Positions 21,679 to 34,839 of a DNA stretch of 64,000 bases are shown here, piece after piece. The notes beneath the pieces were generated by a model. The model ran no database searches and was not told the DNA's origin. It was given only the letters and a program-made list of their open reading frames with translations. The position numbers were made by a program, and so were the translations under genes. Source of the DNA: Hydractinia symbiolongicarpus (lineage: Eukaryota > Cnidaria > Hydrozoa > Anthoathecata > Hydractiniidae); contig NC_079878.1 of the NCBI RefSeq assembly GCF_029227915.1, positions 30,469,501-30,533,500 of the forward strand, in the 5' to 3' direction. The stretch's first letter is position 1, and every line of letters begins with the position of its first letter.

Positions 21679-22895
21679 TTTTAGTGGTGAAAAGATAATT
21701 TAAAAAATCGTTCTGGAAATGAGTTTACTCGCAGGGTACTTTCTTTATATACTTTTGACTATAGGGGCCGAGTCCGGGATATACGGGAAATCGCGGGTTT
21801 TCGTTTGCCGGCGATCAAACTTCCTTTATTCAGCGTCTCATCAAAAATGAAAACAATTTTGAAAACTACAAGTCTCATGCGTTTTAGTGGTGAAAATATA
21901 ATTTAAAAAATCGTTCTGGAAATGAGTTTACTCCCTGGGTATTTTCTTTGTATACTTTTGACTATACGGGCCGAGTCCGGGATTTACGGGAATTCGCGGG
22001 TTTTCGTTTGCCGGCGATTAAACTTCTTTTTTTCAGCGTCTTATCAAAAATGAAAACATTTTTGAAAACTACAAGTCTCATACGTTTTAGTGGTGAAAAA
22101 ATAATTTAAAAAATCGTTCGGGAAATGAGATTACTCCCTGGGTATTTTTTTGTATACTTTTGACTATACGGGCCGAGTCCGAGATTTACGGGAAATCGCG
22201 GGTTTTCGTTTGCCGGCGATTAAACTTCTTTTATTCCGCGTCTCATCAAAAATGAAAACATTTTTGAAAACTACAAGTCTCATCCGTTTTAGTAATGAAA
22301 AGATAATTTAAAAAATCGTTCTGGAAATGAGTTTACTCACAGGGTACTTTCTTTGTATATACTCGACTATACGGGACAAGCACGGGATTTACGGGAAATT
22401 GCGGGTTTTCGTTTGCCGGCGATTAAACTTCTTTTATTCAGCGTCTCATCAAAAATGAAAACATTTTTGAAAACTACAAGTCTCGTGCGTTTTAGTGGTG
22501 AAAAGATAATTTAAAAAATCGCTCTGGAAATGAGTTTACTCGCAGGGTACTTTCTTTGTATACTTTTGACTATACGGGCCGAGTCCGGGATTTACGGGAA
22601 ATCGCGGGTTTTCGTTTGCCGGCGACTAAACTTCTTTTATTCAGCGTCTCATCAAAAATGAAAACATTTTTGAAAACTACAAGTCTCATGCGTTTTAGTG
22701 GTGAAAAAATAATTTAAAAAATCCTTCTGGAAATGAGTTTACTCCCTGTGTATTTTCTTTGTATACCTTTGACTATACGGGCTGAGTCCTGGAATTACGG
22801 GAATTCGCGGGTTTTCGTTTGCCGGCGATTAAACATCTTTAATTCAGCGTCTCATCAAAAATGAAAACATTTTTGAAAACTACAAGTCTCGTGCG
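21679..22895 (+). repeat. 1217-bp six-mer, copy 2
   Basis: Same order and rare alleles as the unit at 20462 (taatg D start at 22287, gggctgagtcctggaatt in C, aattcagcg). One difference noticed is gcgactaaac near 22622. After 22896 the order changes to B-C-M-L-D-C. Confidence 0.85.
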
Positions 22896-23098
22896 TTTTA
22901 GTGGTGAAAAGATAATTTAAAAAATCGTTCTGGAAATGAGTTTACTCGCAGGGTACTTTCTTTGTATACTTTTGACTATACGGGCCGAGTCCGGGATTTA
23001 CGGGAAATCGCGGGTTTTCGTTTGCCGGCGATTAAACTTCTTTTATTCAGCGTCTCATCAAAAACGAAAACATTTTTGAAAACTACAAGTCTCATGCG
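22896..23098 (+). repeat. Type B monomer exemplar
   Basis: Marked by actcgcagggtactttctttg in place of actccctgggtattttctttg, with gggatttacgggaaatcg. Its start is usually gtctcgtgcgtttt. Many right-hand copies end in aaaaacgaaaac or aaaagcgaaaac, which breaks the dyad. B occurs in every region and alternates with C in the middle of the window. Confidence 0.83.
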
Positions 23099-24721
23099 TT
23101 TTAGTGGTGAAAAAATAATTTAAAAAATCCTTCTGGAAATGAGTTTACTCCCTCTGTATTTTCTTTGTATACTTTTGACTATACGGGCCGAGTCCGGGAA
23201 TTACGGGAATTCGCGGGTTTTCGTTTGCCGGCGATTAAACATCTTTTATTCAGCGTCTCATCAAAAATAAAAACATTTTTGAAAACTACAAGTCTCGTGC
23301 GTTTTAGTGGCGAAAAGATAATTTAAAAAATCGTTCTGGAAATGAGTTTACTCGCAGGGTACTTTGTTTGTATACTTTTGACTATACGGGCCGAGTCCGG
23401 GATTTATGGGAAATCGCGGGTTTTCGTTTGCCAGCGATTAAACTTCTTTTATTCTGCGTCTCATCAAAATGAAAACATTTTTGAAAACTACAAGGCTCAT
23501 GCATTTTAGTGGTGAAAAAATAATTTAAAAAATCGTTCGGGAAATGAGTTTACTCCCTGGGTATTTTTTTTGTATACTTTTGACTATACGGGCCGAGTCC
23601 GAGATTTACGGGAAATCGCGGGTTTTCGTTTGCCGGCGATTAAACTTCTTTTATTCCGCGTCTCATCAAAAATGAAAACATTTTTGAAAACTACAAGTCT
23701 CATCCGTTTTATTGGTGAAAAGATAATTTAAAAAATCGTTCTGGAAATGAGTTTACTCACAGGGTACTTTCTTTGTATATACTCGACTATACGGGACAAG
23801 CACGGGATTTACGGAAAATTGCGGGTTTTCGTTTGCCGGCGATTAAACTTCTTTTAATCAGCGTCTCATCAAAAATGAAAACATTTTTAAAAACTACAAG
23901 TCTCATGCGTTTTAGTGGTGAAAAAATAATTTAAAAAATCCTTCTGGAAATGAGTTTACTCCCTGTGTATTTTCTTTGTATACCTTTGACTATACGGGCC
24001 GAGTCCGGAAATTACGGGAATTCGCGGGTTTTCGTTTGCCGGCGATTAAACATCTTTTATTCAGCGTCTCATCAAAAATGAAAACATTTTTGAAAACTAC
24101 AAGTCTCGTGCGTTTTAGTGGTGAAAAAATAATTTAAAAAATTGTTCTGGAAATGAGTTTACTCGCAGGGTACTTTCTTTGTATACTTTTGACTATACGG
24201 GCCGAGTCCGGGATTTACGGGAAATCGCGGGTTTTCGTTTGCCGGCGATTAAACTTCTTTTATTCAGCGTCTCATCAAAAGCGAAAACATTTTTGAAAAC
24301 TACAAGTCTCATGCGTTTTAGTGGTGAAAAAATAATTTCAAAAATCCTTCTGGAAATGAGTTTACTCCCTGTGTATTTTCTTTGTATACTTTTGACTATA
24401 CGGGCCGAGTCCGGGTATTACGGGAATTCGCGGGTTTTCGTTTGCCGGCGATTAAACATCTTTTATTCAGCGTCTCATCAAAAATGAAAACATTTTTGAA
24501 AACTACAAGTCTCGTGCGTTTTAGTGGCGAAAAGATAATTTAAAAAATCGTTCTGGAAATGAGTTTACTCGCAGGGTACTTTGTTTGTATACTTTTGACT
24601 ATACGGGCCGAGTCCGGGATTTATGGGAAATCGCGGGTTTTCGTTTGCCGGCGATTAAACTTCCTTTATTCAGCGTCTTATCAAAAATGAAAACATTTGT
24701 GAAAACTACAAGTCTCATGCG

Positions 24722-24923
24722 TTTTAGTGGTGAAAAGATAATTTAAAAAATCGTTCTTGAAATGAGTTTACTCGCAGGGTACTTTCTTTGTATACTTTTG
24801 ACTATACGGGCCGAGCCCGGATTTACGGGAAATCGCGGGTTTTCGTTTGCCGGCGATTAAACTTCTTTTATTCAGCGTCTTATCAAAAATGAAAACATTT
24901 TTGAAAACTACAAGTCTCATACG
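24722..24923 (+). repeat. Type P monomer exemplar
   Basis: A 202-bp B relative marked by cgttcttgaaatgag and gagcccggatttacggg (one base shorter than gagtccgggatttacggg). The change removes one of the four GGG tracts. The usual context is M-P-H. Present from 24.7 to about 49.8 kb, then replaced by the P' form. Confidence 0.82.
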
Positions 24924-25126
24924 TTTTAGTGGTGAAAAAATAATTTAAAAAATCGTTCGGGAAATACGTTTACTCCCTGGGTATTTTCTTTGTATACATT
25001 TGACTATACGGGCCGAGTCCGAGATTTACGGGAAATCGCGGGTTTTCGTTTGCCGGCGATTAAACTTCTTTTATTCCGCGTCTCATCAAAAATGAAAACA
25101 TTTTTGAAAACTACAAGTCTCATCCG
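24924..25126 (+). repeat. H/L junction monomer of the 4057-bp duplication
   Basis: The left part is type H (gggaaatacg, gtatacattt), the right part type L (gagtccgagattt, ttattccgcg, catccg). The switch is within 24999-25016. The matching monomer at 20868 is L throughout and the one at 28981 is H throughout, exactly as expected if this monomer joins the end of one copy to the start of the next. Confidence 0.88.
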
Positions 25127-28100
25127 TTTTAGTAATGAAAAGATAATTTAAAAAATCGTTCTGGAAATGAGTTTACTCACAGGGTACTTTCTTTGTATAT
25201 ACTCGACTATACGGGACAAGCACGGGATTTACGGGAAATTGCGGGTTTTCGTTTGCCGGCGATTAAACTTCTTTTATTCAGCGTCTCATCAAAAATGAAA
25301 ACATTTTTGAAAACTACAAGTCTCGTGCGTTTTAGTGGTGAAAAGATAATTTAAAAAATCGCTCTGGAAATGAGTTTACTCGCAGGGTACTTTCTTTGTA
25401 TACTTTTGACTATACGGGCCGAGTCCGGGATTTACGGGAAATCGCGGGTTTTCGTTTGCCGGCGATTAAACTTCTTTTATTCAGCGTCTCATCAAAAATG
25501 AAAACATTTTTGAAAACTACAAGTCTCATGCGTTTTAGTGGTGAAAAAATAATTTAAAAAATCCTTCTGGAAATGAGTTTACTCCCTGTGTATTTTCTTT
25601 GTATACCTTTGACTATACGGGCTGAGTCCTGGAATTACGGGAATTCGCGGGTTTTCGTTTGCCGGCGATTAAACATCTTTAATTCAGCGTCTCATCAAAA
25701 ATGAAAACATTTTTGAAAACTACAAGTCTCATCCGTTTTAGTGGTGAAAAGATAATTTAAAAAATCGTTCTGGAAATGAGTTTACTCGCAGGGTACTTTC
25801 TTTATATACTTTTGACTATAGGGGCCGAGTCCGGGATATACGGGAAATCGCGGGTTTTCGTTTGCCGGCGATCAAACTTCCTTTATTCAGCGTCTCATCA
25901 AAAATGAAAACAATTTTGAAAACTACAAGTCTCATGCGTTTTAGTGGTGAAAATATAATTTAAAAAATCGTTCTGGAAATGAGTTTACTCCCTGGGTATT
26001 TTCTTTGTATACTTTTGACTATACGGGCCGAGTCCGGGATTTACGGGAATTCGCGGGTTTTCGTTTGCCGGCGATTAAACTTCTTTTTTTCAGCGTCTTA
26101 TCAAAAATGAAAACATTTTTGAAAACTACAAGTCTCATACGTTTTAGTGGTGAAAAAATAATTTAAAAAATCGTTCGGGAAATGAGATTACTCCCTGGGT
26201 ATTTTTTTGTATACTTTTGACTATACGGGCCGAGTCCGAGATTTACGGGAAATCGCGGGTTTTCGTTTGCCGGCGATTAAACTTCTTTTATTCCGCGTCT
26301 CATCAAAAATGAAAACATTTTTGAAAACTACAAGTCTCATCCGTTTTAGTAATGAAAAGATAATTTAAAAAATCGTTCTGGAAATGAGTTTACTCACAGG
26401 GTACTTTCTTTGTATATACTCGACTATACGGGACAAGCACGGGATTTACGGGAAATTGCGGGTTTTCGTTTGCCGGCGATTAAACTTCTTTTATTCAGCG
26501 TCTCATCAAAAATGAAAACATTTTTGAAAACTACAAGTCTCGTGCGTTTTAGTGGTGAAAAGATAATTTAAAAAATCGCTCTGGAAATGAGTTTACTCGC
26601 AGGGTACTTTCTTTGTATACTTTTGACTATACGGGCCGAGTCCGGGATTTACGGGAAATCGCGGGTTTTCGTTTGCCGGCGATTAAACTTCTTTTATTCA
26701 GCGTCTCATCAAAAATGAAAACATTTTTGAAAACTACAAGTCTCATGCGTTTTAGTGGTGAAAAAATAATTTAAAAAATCCTTCTGGAAATGAGTTTACT
26801 CCCTGTGTATTTTCTTTGTATACCTTTGACTATACGGGCTGAGTCCTGGAATTACGGGAATTCGCGGGTTTTCGTTTGCCGGCGATTAAACATCTTTAAT
26901 TCAGCGTCTCATCAAAAATGAAAACATTTTTGAAAACTACAAGTCTCGTGCGTTTTAGTGGTGAAAAGATAATTTAAAAAATCGTTCTGGAAATGAGTTT
27001 ACTCGCAGGGTACTTTCTTTGTATACTTTTGACTATACGGGCCGAGTCCGGGATTTACGGGAAATCGCGGGTTTTCGTTTGCCGGCGATTAAACTTCTTT
27101 TATTCAGCGTCTCATCAAAAACGAAAACATTTTTGAAAACTACAAGTCTCATGCGTTTTAGTGGTGAAAAAATAATTTAAAAAATCCTTCTGGAAATGAG
27201 TTTACTCCCTCTGTATTTTCTTTGTATACTTTTGACTATACGGGCCGAGTCCGGGAATTACGGGAATTCGCGGGTTTTCGTTTGCCGGCGATTAAACATC
27301 TTTTATTCAGCGTCTCATCAAAAATAAAAACATTTTTGAAAACTACAAGTCTCGTGCGTTTTAGTGGCGAAAAGATAATTTAAAAAATCGTTCTGGAAAT
27401 GAGTTTACTCGCAGGGTACTTTGTTTGTATACTTTTGACTATACGGGCCGAGTCCGGGATTTATGGGAAATCGCGGGTTTTCGTTTGCCAGCGATTAAAC
27501 TTCTTTTATTCTGCGTCTCATCAAAATGAAAACATTTTTGAAAACTACAAGGCTCATGCATTTTAGTGGTGAAAAAATAATTTAAAAAATCGTTCGGGAA
27601 ATGAGTTTACTCCCTGGGTATTTTTTTTGTATACTTTTGACTATACGGGCCGAGTCCGAGATTTACGGGAAATCGCGGGTTTTCGTTTGCCGGCGATTAA
27701 ACTTCTTTTATTCCGCGTCTCATCAAAAATGAAAACATTTTTGAAAACTACAAGTCTCATCCGTTTTATTGGTGAAAAGATAATTTAAAAAATCGTTCTG
27801 GAAATGAGTTTACTCACAGGGTACTTTCTTTGTATATACTCGACTATACGGGACAAGCACGGGATTTACGGAAAATTGCGGGTTTTCGTTTGCCGGCGAT
27901 TAAACTTCTTTTAATCAGCGTCTCATCAAAAATGAAAACATTTTTAAAAACTACAAGTCTCATGCGTTTTAGTGGTGAAAAAATAATTTAAAAAATCCTT
28001 CTGGAAATGAGTTTACTCCCTGTGTATTTTCTTTGTATACCTTTGACTATACGGGCCGAGTCCGGAAATTACGGGAATTCGCGGGTTTTCGTTTGCCGGC

Positions 28101-29055
28101 GATTAAACATCTTTTATTCAGCGTCTCATCAAAAATGAAAACATTTTTGAAAACTACAAGTCTCGTGCGTTTTAGTGGTGAAAAAATAATTTAAAAAATT
28201 GTTCTGGAAATGAGTTTACTCGCAGGGTACTTTCTTTGTATACTTTTGACTATACGGGCCGAGTCCGGGATTTACGGGAAATCGCGGGTTTTCGTTTGCC
28301 GGCGATTAAACTTCTTTTATTCAGCGTCTCATCAAAAGCGAAAACATTTTTGAAAACTACAAGTCTCATGCGTTTTAGTGGTGAAAAAATAATTTCAAAA
28401 ATCCTTGTGGAAATGAGTTTACTCCCTGTGTATTTTCTTTGTATACTTTTGACTATACGGGCCGAGTCCGGGTATTACGGGAATTCGCGGGTTTTCGTTT
28501 GCCGGCGATTAAACATCTTTTATTCAGCGTCTCATCAAAAATGAAAACATTTTTGAAAACTACAAGTCTCGTGCGTTTTAGTGGCGAAAAGATAATTTAA
28601 AAAATCGTTCTGGAAATGAGTTTACTCGCAGGGTACTTTGTTTGTATACTTTTGACTATACGGGCCGAGTCCGGGATTTATGGGAAATCGCGGGTTTTCG
28701 TTTGCCGGCGATTAAACTTCCTTTATTCAGCGTCTTATCAAAAATGAAAACATTTGTGAAAACTACAAGTCTCATGCGTTTTAGTGGTGAAAAGATAATT
28801 TAAAAAATCGTTCTTGAAATGAGTTTACTCGCAGGGTACTTTCTTTGTATACTTTTGACTATACGGGCCGAGCCCGGATTTACGGGAAATCGCGGGTTTT
28901 CGTTTGCCGGCGATTAAACTTCTTTTATTCAGCGTCTTATCAAAAATGAAAACATTTTTGAAAACTACAAGTCTCATACGTTTTAGTGGTGAAAAAATAA
29001 TTTAAAAAATCGTTCGGGAAATACGTTTACTCCCTGGGTATTTTCTTTGTATACA
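24999..29055 (+). repeat. 4057-bp tandem duplication, copy 2
   Basis: Near-identical second copy. Differences noticed are gcgattaaac for gcgactaaac (near 26680) and ccttgtgg for ccttctgg (near 28405). Such low divergence over 4 kb, beside monomers that differ at many sites, points to a recent duplication. The junction with copy 1 is the H/L hybrid monomer at 24924. Confidence 0.9.
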
Positions 29056-31392
29056 TTTGACTATACGGGCCGATTCTGGGATTTACGGTAAATCGCGGGT
29101 TTTCGTTTGCCGGCGATTAAACTTCTTTTATTCAGCGTCTCATCAAAAATGAAAACATTTTTGAAACTACAAGTCTCATGCGTTTTAGTGGTGAAAAGAT
29201 AATTTAAAAAATCGTTCTGGAAATGAGTTTACTCGCAGGGTACTTTCTTTGTATACTTTTGACTATACGGGCCGAGTCCGGGATTTACGGGAAATCGCGG
29301 GTTTTCGTTTGCCGGCGATTAAACTTCTTTTATTCAGCGTCTCATCAAAAACGAAAACATTTTTGAAAACTACAAGTCTCATGCGTTTTAGTGGTGAAAA
29401 AATAATTTAAAAAATCCTTCTGGAAATGAGTTTACTCCCTGTGTATTTTCTTTGTATACTTTTGACTATACGGGCCGAGTCCGAGATTTACGGGAAATCG
29501 CAGGTTTTCGTTTGCCGGCGATTAAACTTCTTTTATTCCGCGTCTCATCAAAAATGAAAACATTTTTGAAAACTACAAGTCTCATCCGTTTTATTGGTGA
29601 AAAGATAATTTAAAAAATCGTTCGGGAAATGAGTTTACTCCCTGTGTATTTTCTTTGTATACCTTTGACTATACGGGCCGAGTCCGGAAATTACGGGAAT
29701 TCGCGGGTTTTCGTTTGCCGGCGATTAAACATCTTTTATTCAGCGTCTCATCAAAAATGAAAAAATTTTTGAAAACTACAAGTCTCGTGCGTTTTAGTGG
29801 TGAAAAGATAATTTAAAAAATTGTTCTGGAAATGAGTTTACTCGCAGGGTACTTTCTTTGTATACTTTTGACTATACGGGCCGAGTCCGGGATTTACGGA
29901 AAATCGCGGATTTTCGTTTGCCGGCGATTAAACTTCTTTTATTCAGCGTCTCATCAAAAACGAAAACATTTTTGAAAACTACAAGTCTCATGCGTTTTAG
30001 TGGTGAAAAAATAATTTCAAAAATCCTTCTGGAAATGAGTTTACTCCCTGTGTATTTTCTTTGTATACTTTTGACTATACGGGCCGAGTCCGGGAATTAC
30101 GGGAATTCGCGGGTTTTCGTTTGCCGGCGATTAAACATCTTTTATTCAGCGTCTCATCAAAAATGAAAACATTTTTGAAAACTACAAGTCTCGTGCGTTT
30201 TAGTGGCGAAAAGATAATTTAAAAAATCGTTCTGGAAATGAGTTTACTCGCAGGGTACTTTGTTTGTATACTTTTGACTATACGGGCCGAGTCCGGGATT
30301 TATGGGAAATCGCGGGTTTTCGTTTGCCGGCGATTAAACTTCCTTTATTCAGCGTCTCATCAAAAATGAAAACATTTGTGAAAACTACAAGTCTTATGCG
30401 TTTTAGTGGTGAAAAGATAATTTAAAAAATTGTTCGGGAAATGAGTTTACTCCCTGTGTATTTTCTTTGTATACCTTTGACTATACGGGCCGAGTCCGGA
30501 AATTACGGGAATTCGCGGGTTTTCGTTTGCCGGCGATTAAACATCTTTTATTCAGCGTCTCATCAAAAATGAAAACATTTTTGAAAACTACAAGTCTCGT
30601 GCGTTTTAGTGGTGAAAAGATAATTTAAAAAATTGTTCTGGAAATAAGTTTACTCGCAGGGTACTTTCTTTGTATACTTTTGACTATACGGGCCGAGTCC
30701 GGGATTTACGGGAAATCGCGGGTTTTCGTTTGCCGGCGATTAAACTTCTTTTATTCAGCGTCTCATCAAAAACGAAAACATTTTTGAAAACTACAAGTCT
30801 CATGCGTTTTAGTGGTGAAAAAATAATTTCAAAAATCCTTCTGGAAATGAGTTTACTCCCTGTGTATTTTCTTTGTATACTTTTGACTATACGGGCCGAG
30901 TCCGGGAATTACGGGAATTCGCGGGTTTTCGTTTGCCGGCGATTAAACATCTTTTATTCAGCGTCTCATCAAAAATGAAAACATTTTTGAAAACTACAAG
31001 TCTCGTGCGTTTTAGTGGCGAAAAGATAATTTAAAAAATCGTTCTGGAAATGAGTTTACTCGCAGGGTACTTTGTTTGTATACTTTTGACTATACGGGCC
31101 GAGTCCGGGATTTATGGGAAATCGCGGGTTTTCGTTTCCGGCGATTAAACTTCCTTTATTCAGCGTCTCATCAAAAATGAAAACATTTGTGAAAACTACA
31201 AGTCTCATGCGTTTTAGTGGTGAAAAGATAATTTAAAAAATCGTTCTTGAAATGAGTTTACTCGCAGGGTACTTTCTTTGTATACTTTTGACTATACGGG
31301 CCGAGCCCGGATTTACGGGAAATCGCGGGTTTTCGTTTGCCGGCGATTAAACTTCTTTTATTCAGCGTCTTATCAAAAATGAAAACATTTTT
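27946..31392 (+). repeat. 3447-bp tandem duplication, copy 1 (17 monomers)
   Basis: Order after the D tail: C-B-C-M-P-H-B-C/L-C-B-C-M-C-B-C-M-P. It repeats at +3447 (open frames 28236/31683, 29858/33305 and 30670/34117 are anchors). It overlaps the end of the 4057-bp copy 2, so it is younger than, or has reused part of, that block. A 1-bp loss in gtttccggcg near 31137 and gtcttatgcg near 30393 are private to this copy. Confidence 0.88.
28981..29182 (+). repeat. Type H monomer exemplar
   Basis: A 202-bp monomer marked by cgttcgggaaatacg, gggccgattctggg (gattccggg in later copies), ttacggtaaatcg and a short tttttgaaactac (one a lost). It first appears as a hybrid at 24924 and is present to the right end, usually directly after P or P'. 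Copies near 52086, 54919 and 58770 have one extra t in taatttta. Confidence 0.82.
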
Positions 31393-31413
31393 AAAAACTA
31401 CAAGTCTCATGCG
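31212..31413 (+). repeat. P/D junction monomer of the 3447-bp duplication
   Basis: Type P up to gcgtcttatc, then catttttaaaaactac, the tail of the D monomer that precedes copy 1 (27946). The switch is within 31372-31392, overlapping the left arm, loop and most of the right arm of the 22-bp dyad. Confidence 0.82.
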
Positions 31414-34400
31414 TTTTAGTGGTGAAAAAATAATTTAAAAAATCCTTCTGGAAATGAGTTTACTCCCTGTGTATTTTCTTTGTATACCTTTGACTATACG
31501 GGCCGAGTCCGGAAATTACGGGAATTCGCGGGTTTTCGTTTGCCGGCGATTAAACATCTTTTATTCAGCGTCTCATCAAAAATGAAAACATTTTTGAAAA
31601 CTACAAGTCTCGTGCGTTTTAGTGGTGAAAAAATAATTTAAAAAATTGTTCTGGAAATGAGTTTACTCGCAGGGTACTTTCTTTGTATACTTTTGACTAT
31701 ACGGGCCGAGTCCGGGATTTACGGGAAATCGCGGGTTTTCGTTTGCCGGCGATTAAACTTCTTTTATTCAGCGTCTCATCAAAAGCGAAAACATTTTTGA
31801 AAACTACAAGTCTCATGCGTTTTAGTGGTGAAAAAATAATTTCAAAAATCCTTCTGGAAATGAGTTTACTCCCTGTGTATTTTCTTTGTATACTTTTGAC
31901 TATACGGGCCGAGTCCGGGTATTACGGGAATTCGCGGGTTTTCGTTTGCCGGCGATTAAACATCTTGTATTCAGCGTCTCATCAAAAATGAAAACATTTT
32001 TGAAAACTACAAGTCTCGTGCGTTTTAGTGGCGAAAAGATAATTTAAAAAATCGTTCTGGAAATGAGTTTACTCGCAGGGTACTTTGTTTGTATACTTTT
32101 GACTATACGGGCCGAGTCCGGGATTTATGGGAAATCGCGGGTTTTCGTTTGCCGGCGATTAAACTTCCTTTATTCAGCGTCTTATCAAAAATGAAAACAT
32201 TTGTGAAAACTACAAGTCTCATGCGTTTTAGTGGTGAAAAGATAATTTAAAAAATCGTTCTTGAAATGAGTTTACTCGCAGGGTACTTTCTTTGTATACT
32301 TTTGACTATACGGGCCGAGCCCGGATTTACGGGAAATCGCGGGTTTTCGTTTGCCGGCGATTAAACTTCTTTTATTCAGCGTCTTATCAAAAATGAAAAC
32401 ATTTTTGAAAACTACAAGTCTCATACGTTTTAGTGGTGAAAAAATAATTTAAAAAATCGTTCGGGAAATACGTTTACTCCCTGGGTATTTTCTTTGTATA
32501 CATTTGACTATACGGGCCGATTCTGGGATTTACGGTAAATCGCGGGTTTTCGTTTGCCGGCGATTAAACTTCTTTTATTCAGCGTCTCATCAAAAATGAA
32601 AACATTTTTGAAACTACAAGTCTCATGCGTTTTAGTGGTGAAAAGATAATTTAAAAAATCGTTCTGGAAATGAGTTTACTCGCAGGGTACTTTCTTTGTA
32701 TACTTTTGACTATACGGGCCGAGTCCGGGATTTACGGGAAATCGCGGGTTTTCGTTTGCCGGCGATTAAACTTCTTTTATTCAGCGTCTCATCAAAAACG
32801 AAAACATTTTTGAAAACTACAAGTCTCATGCGTTTTAGTGGTGAAAAAATAATTTAAAAAATCCTTCTGGAAATGAGTTTACTCCCTGTGTATTTTCTTT
32901 GTATACTTTTGACTATACGGGCCGAGTCCGAGATTTACGGGAAATCGCAGGTTTTCGTTTGCCGGCGATTAAACTTCTTTTATTCCGCGTCTCATCAAAA
33001 ATGAAAACATTTTTGAAAACTACAAGTCTCATCCGTTTTATTGGTGAAAAGATAATTTAAAAAATCGTTCGGGAAATGAGTTTACTCCCTGTGTATTTTC
33101 TTTGTATACCTTTGACTATACGGGCCGAGTCCGGAAATTACGGGAATTCGCGGGTTTTCGTTTGCCGGCGATTAAACATATTTTATTCAGCGTCTCATCA
33201 AAAATGAAAACATTTTTGAAAACTACAAGTCTCGTGCGTTTTAGTGGTGAAAAGATAATTTAAAAAATTGTTCTGGAAATGAGTTTACTCGCAGGGTACT
33301 TTCTTTGTATACTTTTGACTATACGGGCCGAGTCCGGGATTTACGGAAAATCGCGGGTTTTCGTTTGCCGGCGATTAAACTTCTTTTATTCAGCGTCTCA
33401 TCAAAAACGAAAACATTTTTGAAAACTACAAGTCTCATGCGTTTTAGTGGTGAAAAAATAATTTCAAAAATCCTTCTGGAAATGAGTTTACTCCCTGTGT
33501 ATTTTCTTTGTATACTTTTGACTATACGGGCCGAGTCCGGGAATTACGGGAATTCGCGGGTTTTCGTTTGCCGGCGATTAAACATCTTTTATTCAGCGTC
33601 TCATCAAAAATGAAAACATTTTTGAAAACTACAAGTCTCGTGCGTTTTAGTGGCGAAAAGATAATTTAAAAAATCGTTCTGGAAATGAGTTTACTCGCAG
33701 GGTACTTTGTTTGTATACTTTTGACTATACGGGCCGAGTCCGGGATTTATGGGAAATCGCGGGTTTTCGTTTGCCGGCGATTAAACTTCCTTTATTCAGC
33801 GTCTCATCAAAAATGAAAACATTTGTGAAAACTACAAGTCTCATGCGTTTTAGTGGTGAAAAGATAATTTAAAAAATTGTTCGGGAAATGAGTTTACTCC
33901 CTGTGTATTTTCTTTGTATACCTTTGACTATACGGGCCGAGTCCGGAAATTACGGGAATTCGCGGGTTTTCGTTTGCCGGCGATTAAACATCTTTTATTC
34001 AGCGTCTCATCAAAAATGAAAACATTTTTGAAAACTACAAGTCTCGTGCGTTTTAGTGGTGAAAAGATAATTTAAAAAATTGTTCTGGAAATAAGTTTAC
34101 TCGCAGGGTACTTTCTTTGTATACTTTTGACTATACGGGCCGAGTCCGGGATTTACGGGAAATCGCGGGTTTTCGTTTGCCGGCGATTAAACTTCTTTTA
34201 TTCAGCGTCTCATCAAAAACGAAAACATTTTTGAAAACTACAAGTCTCATGCGTTTTAGTGGTGAAAAAATAATTTCAAAAATCCTTCTGGAAATGAGTT
34301 TACTCCCTGTGTATTTTCTTTGTATACTTTTGACTATACGGGCCGAGTCCGGGAATTACGGGAATTCGCGGGTTTTCGTTTGCCGGCGATTAAACATCTT

Positions 34401-34839
34401 TTATTCAGCGTCTCATCAAAAATGAAAACATTTTTGAAAACTACAAGTCTCGTGCGTTTTAGTGGCGAAAAGATAATTTAAAAAATCGTTCTGGAAATGA
34501 GTTTACTCGCAGGGTACTTTGTTTGTATACTTTTGACTATACGGGCCGAGTCCGGGATTTATGGGAAATCGCGGGTTTTCGTTTGCCGGCGATTAAACTT
34601 CCTTTATTCAGCGTCTCATCAAAAATGAAAACATTTGTGAAAACTACAAGTCTCATGCGTTTTAGTGGTGAAAAGATAATTTAAAAAATCGTTCTTGAAA
34701 TGAGTTTACTCGCAGGGTACTTTCTTTGTATACTTTTGACTATACGGGCCGAGCCCGGATTTACGGGAAATCGCGGGTTTTCGTTTGCTGGCGATTAAAC
34801 TTCTTTTATTCAGCGTCTTATCAAAAATGAAAACATTTT
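31393..34839 (+). repeat. 3447-bp tandem duplication, copy 2
   Basis: Same 17-monomer order. Private differences include catcttgtatt near 31968, ccttctgg (ccttgtgg in copy 1), aaacatatttt near 33178 and gtttgctggcg near 34788. The right boundary is approximate: P is followed by an H hybrid at 34862 instead of C. Confidence 0.85.

Larger units (their letters stand above)
20942..24998 (+). repeat. 4057-bp tandem duplication, copy 1
   Basis: Twenty-monomer segment matched base for base (by eye) at +4057. Anchors: taatg D starts 21070/25127 and 22287/26344, B/E 21679/25736, and open frames 24179/28236. It carries one full six-mer and most of another, then B-C-M-L-D-C-B-C-M-P-H. Boundaries are uncertain within about 18 bp because tttgactatacgggccga is shared at the ends. 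Confidence 0.9.

Noticed and set aside
20942-29055. Assembly duplication rather than a biological one
   Set aside because: Not excluded, but the copies are not fully identical and the junction monomer is a proper H/L hybrid, as in a real unequal exchange. Kept as a finding with long-read verification suggested.
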